DNA from: CAYYFX01 sp046330135
GTDB taxonomy: Bacteria > ARS69
Reading direction: 5' to 3'
Assembly (NCBI GenBank): GCA_046330135.1
Contig: JAXLTI010000003.1
Span: 558,001 to 622,000, forward strand
DNA length: 64,000 nt
The notes under the pieces are model-generated. The model saw nothing but the letters and a program-made list of their open reading frames with translations. It made no database searches and was not told the DNA's origin. This document shows positions 33,074-41,470 of this stretch, piece after piece (position 1 is the stretch's first letter; the number at the start of each line of letters is the position of its first letter). The position numbers and the translations under genes are program-made.

Positions 33074-35392
33074 CTACGCCTCCTTCGGGGCGACGGAGTC
33101 CTCGTCGTCGGCCCCGCCGTCCGACTCGATCTCCAGGTCCGCCGGCGCGGCGCCCGCCAAATCCAGAGTCCGGATGACGTCGAGCTTCCGATCCGGGGGG
33201 ACCCGCACTTCCACCACGTCGCCGCCGTTCGTGGACGGCTCGAAGCCCGCATTGCGGAGCGCGGCCGCCGCCGCCGCCACGGAGCCTACTCTCACGCGGA
33301 GCGTCGTCACGAGACCGAGCGCTGCGGGCAGATCCTCCGGCGTGCAGGTGGAGCGGACGCGGCCCCGCTCGAGCACGATCACCCGGTCCGCCAGCCGCCT
33401 CACGTCGTCGATGCGATGCGACGTGAAGAGAATCGTCTTGCCGCGCTCCTTCAACCGGAGAAGGAGCTTCAGGAACCCTGCGCGCGAAGATTGATCCAAG
33501 CTCGACGTCATCTCGTCGAGCACGAGGATCGGCGGCTCCGCGAGCAGCGCCGCGGCGAGCGCCACCCGCTGCTTCATGCCGCCCGAAAGCTCGCGGATGC
33601 GCTTGGAGGCGTGCTCCGCGAGGTCGACCTCCGCAAGGACCTCGTCGACGCGGGCGACGGGCACGTGCTTGAGGCGCGCGTAGAACTCCAGCGTCTCGCG
33701 GGTGCGCGGATCGTCGTGAAACGCGAGCTCCTGCGGAACGTAGCCGAGAAGCCGCCGAACGTCCTTCCCACGACGCCGGACGTCCCAGCCCGCGACCTCC
33801 AGCGTGCCCTCGAAGTGGCACAAGCCGAGAAGGCAACGGATCGCGGTGGTCTTCCCCGCCCCGTTGCGACCCCAGAGCGCCACCGCCTCGCCCTCGCGGA
33901 CGTCCACCTCGATGCCGTCGAGCGCCACGAAGGCTCCGTAGCGCTTGCGGATCCGCGACATCCGCACGAGCGGCGCGGCCATCACTTGCACCGCCTCCGC
34001 CGCAGCCGGCGCACGGGGCTCGCGCCTCGGCTTCCGGTCGTCCGCCGCGCCGCGCAGCGTCAAGAGGGAGCCCGCGCCGAGGACTCCGGCGAGCGCCAGG
34101 AACGGCCAGCGCGGGGAAGCTCCGGGCAGCGGCAGGTCGAGGACGGCCGGTCTCATGCGCGGCGCCGTGTCCACGGCCTTCGGACGCGGCTTGATGATGG
34201 GGAGCGCCCGCGCGGCCAGCTCGATCGTCTGCTGGGCCGGGCTGAAGAGGAAGAGACGCAGGCCCTTCTCCCGATCCATCAGGTTCTCGAACAGGCTCTC
34301 CGCGCGATACGGGAGGTCGCCGGCGCCGTCGCCGGCGAGGTCGTAGCCCGCATAGTCGCTCCAGTAGTTCCCGACGCCGCCCGGCGTGAAGTCGTTCCCG
34401 CGGAGCTCTCCGTCCCCCGCCAGGGCGATCTGCTCGATGTTGTCCATGAACGCGTTGTTCGAGAACCGGTTCCGCTGGACCGCAGGGAGGAACTCCACGC
34501 CGAGATCGTTGAGGGCGATCACGTTGCGCGTGAAGTCGTCGTGCACGGTCGAGGACCAGGGAGTGTTGTCGATGTAGATCCCCACCCGGTTGCCCACGAT
34601 GCAGTTGTCCTGCGTGTCCACGCGGTCGTCGTCCTTGAGGCCCAGACCGAATCCCGAGGGACCTCGGCTTCGCGCGAACAGGTTGTCGCGCACGACGAGG
34701 TCCTTGCTGTACATCAGGTAGGCGCCGACGGAGTTGTCCTCCAGTCGGTTGCCCACGAGGGTCACGCCCTCCGCGTACATGAAGTGCATCCCGTAGCGGC
34801 CTTGCGAGACGCGGTTCCCGGTCAAGCGCACGCGCTTGCAGTACCAGATGACGACGTCGCGGGCGCGCTGCACCGTGTTGCCCTCGATCGTGGCGTCGTC
34901 GCTGGACCAGAGGCGGATCGCGTCGCCGCGGCGCCCCAGGGGAAGCGCCATTCCGCGGATGACGTTGCCGCGGATGACCGCGCGGGGCGCGCTGTCGAGC
35001 GAGATCCCGAAGAGCGCGTCCTCGAGCACGTTGCCTTCGACCGTGACGTCGGGAGCCACCACGTGGATGGCGGAGTTCTGACCGACGAGGTCGGTGCCGG
35101 TCCCGCGGACGACGAGGCCGCGGACGACGGTGCCGGGCGCCGCGATGCGGATCACGTCGCCCGCGCCGGGGCCCTGGATCACGGCGCGCCCTCGACCTTC
35201 GAGGGTGACGCGCTTGTCCAGGACCAGCGGTCCCGCGTGGACTCCCGGAGGCACGTCGATGACGTCGCCGTCGCTCGCCGCCGCGACGGCCCCCCGGAGG
35301 TCGAAAGGCGGCGAGACCGGGGGCGTGTCCGCGCCCGCGGCACCGGCTCCGAGCATGCTGACGAGCGCGAAGGCGACGAGGTGCGCGGTCAT
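33074..35392 (-). CDS. nosDF: NosD-NosF fusion: periplasmic beta-helix joined by a TM helix to an ABC ATPase
   Basis: 772 aa. Residues 1-22 are a signal peptide; about 28-400 form the NosD/CASH right-handed beta-helix (repeated GNxVxG coils, YGMHFMYAEG, NSVGAYLMYSKDL, TPGGVGNYWSDYAGYD). A hydrophobic segment at 429-447 crosses the membrane. Residues 475-690 are a complete NosF-type ATPase: Walker A GRNGAGKTT (508-516), Q-loop YVPQE, signature LSGGMKQR (602-609), Walker B LVLDE (623-627) and the switch His in TSHR. An accessory C-terminal domain follows. NosD and NosF are normally separate genes. The frame is open throughout with no frameshift sign. The ATG overlaps the upstream stop (ATGA). 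Confidence 0.9.
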   Translation of the reverse strand: MTAHLVAFALVSMLGAGAAGADTPPVSPPFDLRGAVAAASDGDVIDVPPGVHAGPLVLDKRVTLEGRGRAVIQGPGAGDVIRIAAPGTVVRGLVVRGTGTDLVGQNSAIHVVAPDVTVEGNVLEDALFGISLDSAPRAVIRGNVIRGMALPLGRRGDAIRLWSSDDATIEGNTVQRARDVVIWYCKRVRLTGNRVSQGRYGMHFMYAEGVTLVGNRLEDNSVGAYLMYSKDLVVRDNLFARSRGPSGFGLGLKDDDRVDTQDNCIVGNRVGIYIDNTPWSSTVHDDFTRNVIALNDLGVEFLPAVQRNRFSNNAFMDNIEQIALAGDGELRGNDFTPGGVGNYWSDYAGYDLAGDGAGDLPYRAESLFENLMDREKGLRLFLFSPAQQTIELAARALPIIKPRPKAVDTAPRMRPAVLDLPLPGASPRWPFLALAGVLGAGSLLTLRGAADDRKPRREPRAPAAAEAVQVMAAPLVRMSRIRKRYGAFVALDGIEVDVREGEAVALWGRNGAGKTTAIRCLLGLCHFEGTLEVAGWDVRRRGKDVRRLLGYVPQELAFHDDPRTRETLEFYARLKHVPVARVDEVLAEVDLAEHASKRIRELSGGMKQRVALAAALLAEPPILVLDEMTSSLDQSSRAGFLKLLLRLKERGKTILFTSHRIDDVRRLADRVIVLERGRVRSTCTPEDLPAALGLVTTLRVRVGSVAAAAAALRNAGFEPSTNGGDVVEVRVPPDRKLDVIRTLDLAGAAPADLEIESDGGADDEDSVAPKEA

Positions 35393-36060
35393 GAGCGTGG
35401 CGACTCCGAGCCGGCCACGAGTGCGTCGACGAGCGGCTTGTAGGCGCGACGGTGAGACCAGAGGCCGACCACGAGGACGGCCGCGGCACCGACCGCCAGC
35501 CAGAGCCCCACGTCCGGCAGGGCCACGGTGCGGAACTGCCCGATCTTGCCTACACCCAGCACCGGCGGGACGAACGGCTTGACCGACGTGGACAGAGGCG
35601 CGTGCGGGTCCAGGTGCGTCCCGAAGTCCGCCAGCCACAGCTGCAGATCCACGAGGAACGCCACCGGGAAGAACAGCGCCGGGAACGCGAGCGCAGCCGC
35701 CCATCGGTTGTGCACGAACGTGGACGCGAGGACGAGCAGGGAGAGAACCGTCACCGCCATCACGGCCACCGAGCGCTCGAACTGCGCGGCCTCCCCGAGG
35801 TGACGCATGCCGATGTAGTGGTTCAAGCCGTCGATCTCTCGAACGTCGCCGTCCAAACGCGTGAGGAGGGCGCGGAGGCGCAGTCCGTGGGGATACTGCG
35901 GCGCGTGCAGCGTCATCTGCCAGTACGGGAGGACCAGCGAGATGACGAGCAGCACGGCCGCCGCGGCAAAGAGCAGCGTGGGAAGCGCGTAGCGTCCTCG
36001 GTGCGCGTGCAGCTCCGCCGCGGGAACCCGGGGCCCGAGGACCCTCTCGATGGTGGTCAT
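35389..36060 (-). CDS. NosB-like polytopic membrane protein of clade II nos clusters
   Basis: 223 aa with about four membrane helices (LPTLLFAAAAVLLVISLVLPY, AVMAVTVLSLLVLAS, WAAALAFPALFFPVAFLVDL, LWLAVGAAAVLVVGLWS). Conserved-looking periplasmic loops include YWQMTLHAPQYPHGL and GLNHYIGMRHL. Position between nosZ and nosD, 61 bp after nosZ and overlapping nosDF, is where NosB-type proteins lie in clade II clusters. Their biochemical role is not settled; a part in electron delivery or NosZ assembly has been suggested. The assignment rests on context and general features. Confidence 0.7.
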   Translation of the reverse strand: MTTIERVLGPRVPAAELHAHRGRYALPTLLFAAAAVLLVISLVLPYWQMTLHAPQYPHGLRLRALLTRLDGDVREIDGLNHYIGMRHLGEAAQFERSVAVMAVTVLSLLVLASTFVHNRWAAALAFPALFFPVAFLVDLQLWLADFGTHLDPHAPLSTSVKPFVPPVLGVGKIGQFRTVALPDVGLWLAVGAAAVLVVGLWSHRRAYKPLVDALVAGSESPRS

Positions 36061-36121
36061 GGGATCGCTTCTCCTCGGAAGGGCGCGGGCGGGCGCCGCG
36101 AGGCACCCGCCCTCCCCCTTC

Positions 36122-38110
36122 TCACGACGGACTGATCAGCAGGTAGCCCATCATCTCGAGATGCAGCGCCGAGCAGAACTCGGTGCAGTAGTACGTGAAG
36201 GTCCCCGCCTGGTTCGCGTCGAACTCGACCGTCTCGGACTCGCCCGGCTCCAGGCTGAGGTTGATGTTGTAGCCGGGGATGGCGAAGCCGTGCGTGGCGT
36301 CCTGGGTCTGCTCCAGGTTCGTGATGTGCCACACGACGTGATCGCCCTTCTTCAGCTTGACGTGCTCCGGCGTATAGTGGCTGCGGATCGCCGTCATGTA
36401 CACGTGGACGTCCTTGCCCTTCCTCACCACGCCTTCCTTGCCCTGCACCGCCGCATCGACCGCCGGCGCTTGCGTCTGCGGATTCCAGCCGACCTGCGGG
36501 TAGATCGACCAGGGCTTGAGCTTGTCCGCCTTGATCGTCTGAGCGTAGTGCGGCTCGCCGACGCCCATCGGCATGTCGTAGAGCACGGGCATCTTGTCGC
36601 CGGGCTGGCTGATGTCGATCAGCTGGAAGTTCTGCGGAAGCAAGGGGCCCGTCTGGAAGAACCGGTCGACGGACCACTTGTCGAGCGCCACGCAGTACTT
36701 GCCGTCGGGGCTCACCGTGTCGCCCTCGGGACAGGTCAGGTGGCCGATGTTGTACTGCACCGGCGTCTTCGCGACGAGCGTCCACGGCGCCTCGGGATTG
36801 AGCTCGTCGTAGGGACCGCCCAGGGTCCAGCGGGCCACGGCGCTGTCCAGGAAGAGCGACGTGTAGGCGTATCCCTTGTCGTCGAACTGCGTGTGCAAGG
36901 GTCCGAGCCCCAACTCCACCTGCGCCTCGACGACCGCGTCCTGCTTCAGGATCGGCACGCCGTAGGGGTCCGCGCCCGAGAACGCCTTCGCGGCGATGGC
37001 GGCCTTGATCTTCTCGATGCTGTAGATGGAGACGTGGGGATCGAGCTTCCCGGCCACGACGATGAAGTCACCCTTGGGCGCCACGTCGACGCCGTGCGGG
37101 CTCTTCGGCTCGGGCGCGAAGTAGAGGATCCCTTCGTCGATGAGCGTCTTCAGGCCGATCACGGGGAAGCCGTGCACCTTGGTGAACTTGCCGCCCTGGA
37201 ACGCCGCTTCCGCCTTCTTCCAGTCGATGATGTGCAGCAGGTCCACCGCCGCCTGCGTCGTCCCCGCCTCGAAGGGCGGCTTGCCCTCCTCGATGCCTCC
37301 GGTGGCGAGCTCCGTGTTGATGCTGTTGCCGAAGATCCAGCCGTCGCTCGCGAGCTTTCCGGCGTCGAACAGGTCCTGCCAGTACGGCGGCAGCTCGAGG
37401 GCGAAGGACTTGTCGGGGTCGATCCGACCCTTCGTGCGATCGAACTTCCAGAGCGTGACCATGCCGCGGTAGGACTCCTTGTACTTCTCGATGGGCGCGT
37501 ACTCCCAACCGAGCGGCGTCCCGTACTGCCCGCCTTCGATCACGTACTCCGTGTTCGGTGTCACGAACGTGCCGCCGTGGTCGTTGATGGCCACCGGATT
37601 CTTGATGATCTGCTTGGTCTCGAAGTCGCGCAGGTCGATCACCGCCACCCGCGCCCCGGCCTTGTCGTTGATGAAGAGGAACTGGCCGTCGTAGTCGCCG
37701 GCCGACTCGCTGAGCGCGGGGTGGTGCGTGTCGCCCCACGTGATCTTGTTCCCGGCGATGTTTCCGGCCGCGAGGACTTCGTTGCCCGCGCCGTAGCCCC
37801 AACCCTGCCAGGGCTCCGGCGTGAAGACCGCGATCGAGCGGAGCAGCCGCATCGACGGCACGCCGACCACGAACACCTGACCCGAGTGCCCGCCGGACGC
37901 GAACATGATGTAGTCGTCGTGTCGCCCGCTGGGCGTGTAGGTCTTCACGGCGGCGAGGACGTCGTCCGGCGTGAGATTGCGCTCGGCGACGACTTGAGCG
38001 ACCGACGCGCCGCCGGCGCCGGCGCCGGCAGTCTTCGATCCCTTCCCTCCGGCGCAGCCGACCAGGGCCAACGCCGTCACGATCGCGAGCGCGCAGGAGA
38101 TGCGCTTCAT
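36122..38110 (-). CDS. nosZ: Nitrous oxide reductase NosZ, Sec/lipoprotein (clade II-type)
   Basis: 662 aa. A Sec lipoprotein signal (ALAIVTALALVGC) replaces the twin-arginine signal of clade I enzymes. The beta-propeller offers seven candidate CuZ histidines in GDTHHP (two), NDHGG, SPHGVDV, GPLHTQFD, YNIGHLTC and GEPHYAQ. The cupredoxin tail has the CuA ligands in YYCTEFCSALHLEMMGY (Cys-x3-Cys-x3-His-x2-Met). It reduces N2O to N2 in the periplasm. The second ATG is chosen because GGAGG lies 10 nt upstream; the first ATG is almost inside the Shine-Dalgarno. First structural gene of the nos unit, 112 bp after the Rrf2 regulator. Confidence 0.96.
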   Translation of the reverse strand: MKRISCALAIVTALALVGCAGGKGSKTAGAGAGGASVAQVVAERNLTPDDVLAAVKTYTPSGRHDDYIMFASGGHSGQVFVVGVPSMRLLRSIAVFTPEPWQGWGYGAGNEVLAAGNIAGNKITWGDTHHPALSESAGDYDGQFLFINDKAGARVAVIDLRDFETKQIIKNPVAINDHGGTFVTPNTEYVIEGGQYGTPLGWEYAPIEKYKESYRGMVTLWKFDRTKGRIDPDKSFALELPPYWQDLFDAGKLASDGWIFGNSINTELATGGIEEGKPPFEAGTTQAAVDLLHIIDWKKAEAAFQGGKFTKVHGFPVIGLKTLIDEGILYFAPEPKSPHGVDVAPKGDFIVVAGKLDPHVSIYSIEKIKAAIAAKAFSGADPYGVPILKQDAVVEAQVELGLGPLHTQFDDKGYAYTSLFLDSAVARWTLGGPYDELNPEAPWTLVAKTPVQYNIGHLTCPEGDTVSPDGKYCVALDKWSVDRFFQTGPLLPQNFQLIDISQPGDKMPVLYDMPMGVGEPHYAQTIKADKLKPWSIYPQVGWNPQTQAPAVDAAVQGKEGVVRKGKDVHVYMTAIRSHYTPEHVKLKKGDHVVWHITNLEQTQDATHGFAIPGYNINLSLEPGESETVEFDANQAGTFTYYCTEFCSALHLEMMGYLLISPS

Positions 38111-38222
38111 CGGGGGCATTCCTCCTTTCGGACACCGTCCGGACCACCCGGGCGGAAACGATGGACCCACCCGGACCGGAACCGAGCGGACGATTCGTCG
38201 CGCCGCCGTGGACGTCGGGCGG

Positions 38223-38657
38223 TCACGACGCAGGACTCCCGGGAAACGAGCAGGACTCTCCGTTCGAGGGCGCCACGAGTTGTCGCAGCGTGCAGGCGCG
38301 GAGCGCGTCCTCGATTCGTAGCTCCGCCTCCGACAACATGAGATGCAGTGCGCACAGCCGACCCGCGTGCTCGGGTCGACCGAGGGGACATGTCTCGGTG
38401 CGCCTCCACGGCTCGACGGCGCACACGAGTTCCAGGACGGTGACCTCCCGAGGATCACGGGCGAGCACGAAGCCGCCGTGCGGTCCTCGCTGAGCCTCGA
38501 CGATGCCGGCTCGCGCCAAGGCGCCGAGAATCTTCGCCAGGTAGTTCCCGGGGATCTGCGTGGCGGTCGAGATCTCCCGCGCCGGTCGCCGTATCTCGCC
38601 GGAGGCCGCCAAGAAGACGGCCGCGCGGAGGGCGTACTCGGCGGTCTGTGAGATCAC
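38223..38657 (-). CDS. Rrf2-family transcriptional regulator (NsrR-like by context)
   Basis: 144 aa from a GTG (VISQTAEYALRAAVFLAA, GGAG 6 nt upstream). An in-frame ATG at 38699 would add 14 residues and place the putative operator inside the gene. The winged helix (PAREISTATQIPGNYLAKILGALARAGIVEAQRGPHGGFVLAR) is classic Rrf2. Three Cys follow (VCAVEPW, TCPLG, RLCALH), with spacing wider than IscR or canonical NsrR, plus two near the C-terminus; an Fe-S cluster is plausible. The genes around it (nosZ downstream, RIC-type repair protein divergent) point to NO or redox sensing. Member identity is inferred from context. Confidence 0.88.
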   Translation of the reverse strand: MISQTAEYALRAAVFLAASGEIRRPAREISTATQIPGNYLAKILGALARAGIVEAQRGPHGGFVLARDPREVTVLELVCAVEPWRRTETCPLGRPEHAGRLCALHLMLSEAELRIEDALRACTLRQLVAPSNGESCSFPGSPAS

Positions 38658-38674
38658 ACGGGGCTCCGTGGAAA

Positions 38675-38708
38675 TGGATATAAGGACGTTCTTATCCATA
38701 AATATCCA
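38675..38708. promoter_or_regulatory. AT-rich inverted-repeat cluster, candidate Rrf2 operator/promoter
   Basis: TGGATAT (38675-38681) is matched by its inverted copy ATATCCA (38702-38708), with a third TATCCA at 38693-38698, in an unusually AT-rich patch. It lies 18-51 nt upstream of the Rrf2 GTG and within the divergent region shared with the RIC-type gene. Autoregulation by the Rrf2 protein is the simplest reading. Confidence 0.4.
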
Positions 38709-38930
38709 GGCCGGGCGCGAGCGTCAAGATAGATTTCCGGGACCAGTGATCGACGACAGAGCGGGGCATGGCGCGGCCCAAAGGTCGATATTCTTCCATT
38801 ATAGGGTGCGCTATCGCTGGGAAAGCCGGCTCGCGCCGCGGTTGGATCGCCTTGTCCTGCCACCCAATCACAGATATTCTGACCTGGAAGGCGTCATTTG
38901 GTCCCACGCCCGACGTGACAGGGGGAGAGC

Positions 38931-39602
38931 ATGTCCATCACCGCCGAAAGCAAAGTGGGTCAACTCGCCGCGGAGCATCCGCTGGCCACACGGGTTTTCG
39001 CCCGGCACGGCATCGACTTCTGTTGCGGAGGCGGTCGGTCGCTCCGGGTCGTTTGCGATGAGAAGAGCCTCGACCCCGAGGACGTGCTCGGGGAGATCCG
39101 CAAGGAGCTCGAGAACCGCGACGAGTCCGCGGAGCGCTGGGACCAAGCCCCGCTCGGCGACCTGATCGAGCACATTCTCACCGCGTACCACCGGCCGTTG
39201 CGCGAGGAGCTGCCGCGCCTCGAGGCGATGGCTCGCAAGGTCGACCACGTGCACCACGACAAGGATCCGGAGCGGCTCTCCGAGCTGCTCGCGGTGGTTC
39301 TCGAGCTCGAAGGCGAGCTCGTGCAACACATGGAGAAGGAGGAGCAGATCCTCTTCCCGATGATCCGGCACGGCCAGGGACCGGCGGCCGACGGCCCGAT
39401 CTCCGTGATGGAAGACGAGCACGCGGCGGTCGCGACGCTTCTTCGAAGGGTCCGGCGGTTGACGAACGACTACGACGTCCCGAGCGCGGCCTGCAACACC
39501 TGGCGAGCGCTCTGGCACGGTCTCGCCGCGCTGGAAGAGTCGCTCCACCAGCACATCCACCTGGAGAACAACATCCTGTTCCCGCGCGCTCTGATCGAAT
39601 GA
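38931..39602 (+). CDS. Iron-sulfur cluster repair di-iron protein (RIC/ScdA/YtfE family)
   Basis: 223 aa. The N-terminal DUF542/ScdA_N domain has VGQLAAEHPLATRVFARHGIDFCCGGGRSL with the conserved Cys pair. The C-terminal hemerythrin-like four-helix domain supplies di-iron ligands in LIEHILTAYHRPLREELP, HHDKDPE, LVQHMEKEEQILFP, VMEDEHAA and LHQHIHLENNILFP. Members repair Fe-S clusters after NO or oxidative damage. The Shine-Dalgarno is GGGGGAG. It is divergent from the Rrf2 regulator, sharing a 273-bp control region, which supports joint regulation with the nos genes. Confidence 0.93.
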   Translation: MSITAESKVGQLAAEHPLATRVFARHGIDFCCGGGRSLRVVCDEKSLDPEDVLGEIRKELENRDESAERWDQAPLGDLIEHILTAYHRPLREELPRLEAMARKVDHVHHDKDPERLSELLAVVLELEGELVQHMEKEEQILFPMIRHGQGPAADGPISVMEDEHAAVATLLRRVRRLTNDYDVPSAACNTWRALWHGLAALEESLHQHIHLENNILFPRALIE

Positions 39603-39753
39603 CGCCCCCGGCCGAAGCGAGCCCGGCTGGACCCAAGCTCCGCAACGATTCCACGCTCGTGACGCAACGTCCCGACGGCCCCTCCGCTTCGGCCTGACGC
39701 CGCGGGACGAGCGACGGGCCCCCTACCCGGGTCGACGATGGCGTGTCTCCCCC

Positions 39754-39768
39754 GACCAGCCTCTGGTC
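39754..39768. promoter_or_regulatory. Perfect inverted repeat upstream of porin operon
   Basis: GACCAG-CCT-CTGGTC, a 6-bp perfect palindrome with 3-nt spacer, about 85 nt before the porin ATG. It could be an operator or a short stem-loop in the leader; no terminator T-tract follows. Confidence 0.35.
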
Positions 39769-39851
39769 AAGGCGCGGCTACGTTTCGTCGATAAGTAGAG
39801 CAAGGCTTCGTGTTTTCGATCGCCTCTGCGAGGAGTCACGGAGGAACGACC

Positions 39852-41036
39852 ATGAGATCGACCCTCCCGTGGTTGGTGCTCGTGTTGGGTTGCGCGACGC
39901 CGGCCAGGGCGGACGTCGGGAGCTGGGCCGAAGGCCATGTGCACGGCTTCGTCAGCCAGGGTCTCCTGAGCTCGACCAAGAACAACTATCTCAACGAGTC
40001 CCGAGGCGGCGACCTTTCCTTCACCGAGATCGGCGTCAACGCGTTCGCGGACCTTCGTCCCGGCCTCTCGATCGGAGGACAGCTGTTCACCCGCGACCTC
40101 GGGCCGCTGGGAAACTACGACGTCAAGCTGGACTGGGCGTTTCTGGACTGGCGCGTGCGCAACGAGTTCGGTCTCCGTCTCGGGGCCTACAAGCTCCCCT
40201 ACGGTCTCTACAGCGAGACCGCGGACGTCGACGCGGTTCGGACCCCGATTCTGCTCCCCCAGAGCATCTACAACCTGCAGTTCCGGGACTTCCAGACGAG
40301 CTCCACCGGAGGCGACGCCCACGGGTCGATCGCGATTCCCGCCGGACTCCTGTCCTACGAGCTTCACTTCGGCTGGACCACGCTGAAGAGCGACGGCTCC
40401 ATCGCCCGGACGCTCGACGACTTCGGGAGCGGGGCTTGGACCGTGGACGACGTCGATCCGATCCCCGGGGTAGGCACGGCGCTGATCTGGGAGCAGCCCT
40501 CCTCCCACGTGCGCGCGGGGCTGACCTTCCAGCGGTACCTCAACGGCAACGTTCCCATCCGGATCAACCCGCTGATGCTGCCGCCTGGCGAGCCCACCGA
40601 ATCCGCCTGGACGTTCGATCAGTTCGACATGCAGGTCGCTTCGGTGGAGTACACACCGGGCCTCTGGACGCTCGTGGCGGAATACGGGCAGTGGAACGGC
40701 ATCCTCGGCAACGCCCGCTTTCCCATCAACGTGACCGATGAGCGGTACTACGTGCAGGTGGCGCGGGAGCTCCGGTCGAATCTCGCCATGAGCACGTACT
40801 ACTCCGTCTACTACCCGGATCGCGGCGATCGAGACGGCGCGGCCTACGCCGATCCCAACCTCGGCTACTCGAAGGACTTCGCTCTGTCGCTGCGAGTCGA
40901 CCTCACGAGCCGGTTGATCGCGAAGATCGAAGGCCACGACGTCCACGGCACTGCCTCCCTCAGCCGCGCGCTCAATCCGCTGGGCATGCAACCGAGGTGG
41001 CAGTACCTCGCAACGAAGCTCTCCGTGGCGTTCTGA
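39852..41036 (+). CDS. Outer-membrane porin
   Basis: 394 aa. The ATG with GGAGGA 6 nt upstream opens a signal peptide (LPWLVLVLGCATPARA). The mature protein alternates polar and aromatic residues throughout (VDLRPGL-like turns, FGLRLGAYKLPYGLYSETADVDAVRTPILLPQ split across strands) and ends KLSVAF with a C-terminal Phe. It resembles porins that accompany PstS-like proteins and sensor kinases. It heads a three-gene unit with an 11-bp gap to the next gene. Substrate is unknown; an anion is plausible from the neighbour. Confidence 0.8.
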   Translation: MRSTLPWLVLVLGCATPARADVGSWAEGHVHGFVSQGLLSSTKNNYLNESRGGDLSFTEIGVNAFADLRPGLSIGGQLFTRDLGPLGNYDVKLDWAFLDWRVRNEFGLRLGAYKLPYGLYSETADVDAVRTPILLPQSIYNLQFRDFQTSSTGGDAHGSIAIPAGLLSYELHFGWTTLKSDGSIARTLDDFGSGAWTVDDVDPIPGVGTALIWEQPSSHVRAGLTFQRYLNGNVPIRINPLMLPPGEPTESAWTFDQFDMQVASVEYTPGLWTLVAEYGQWNGILGNARFPINVTDERYYVQVARELRSNLAMSTYYSVYYPDRGDRDGAAYADPNLGYSKDFALSLRVDLTSRLIAKIEGHDVHGTASLSRALNPLGMQPRWQYLATKLSVAF

Positions 41037-41047
41037 GGAGGACCACC

Positions 41048-41470
41048 GTGCGAACCCTCTGGCGCGGCCTCTTCCTCACCCTCGCGGTTCTCCTGCCGAT
41101 GCAGCCCGCGCGTGCCCAGGTCGTGATCATCGCTCATCCGGGAGTCGGCGTGACGAAGATGGACGCGGACGTGGTTCGTCGCGTCTACCTCGGACAGCAG
41201 GTTCGACTCGGGGACGTCGTGCTCGTGCCCGCCGTCCTGAGCAAGCCGCCCATGAACGAGGAGTTCACCCGTCAGTTCCTGCAGAGGACGGCGAGCCAGT
41301 TCACGAGCTACTGGAGGAGCCAGGTCTTCTCGGGCAAGGGCTTGCCGCCGAAAGCCTTCGACTCGGAGTCCCGGCTGCTCGACTTCGTCCGCACGACGCC
41401 CGGCGCGCTCGCCTTCGTGGATTCGAGCGCCACGTGCCGCGGGGTCCGGGTCATCGAGATCGAGAGATGA
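41048..41470 (+). CDS. Small PstS-like periplasmic binding protein
   Basis: 140 aa from a GTG with GAGGA 5 nt upstream. A signal peptide (LFLTLAVLLPMQPARAQ) is followed by VVIIAHPGVGVTKMDADVVRRVYLGQ, the first lobe signature of short phosphate-type substrate-binding proteins (PF12849-like). It ends in TPGALAFVDSSATCRGVRVIEI. It is half the length of true PstS, so it may bind ligand only partly or act as a sensor co-factor. The stop overlaps the start of the kinase (ATGA), which suggests it presents a ligand to that kinase rather than to a transporter; none is nearby. Confidence 0.75.
   Translation: MRTLWRGLFLTLAVLLPMQPARAQVVIIAHPGVGVTKMDADVVRRVYLGQQVRLGDVVLVPAVLSKPPMNEEFTRQFLQRTASQFTSYWRSQVFSGKGLPPKAFDSESRLLDFVRTTPGALAFVDSSATCRGVRVIEIER

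Noticed and set aside
33074..36106. Extending the NosDF protein upstream to 1010 residues
   Set aside because: The extra residues come from a shadow of the nosB-like gene; the ATG overlapping that gene's stop gives a proper signal peptide.
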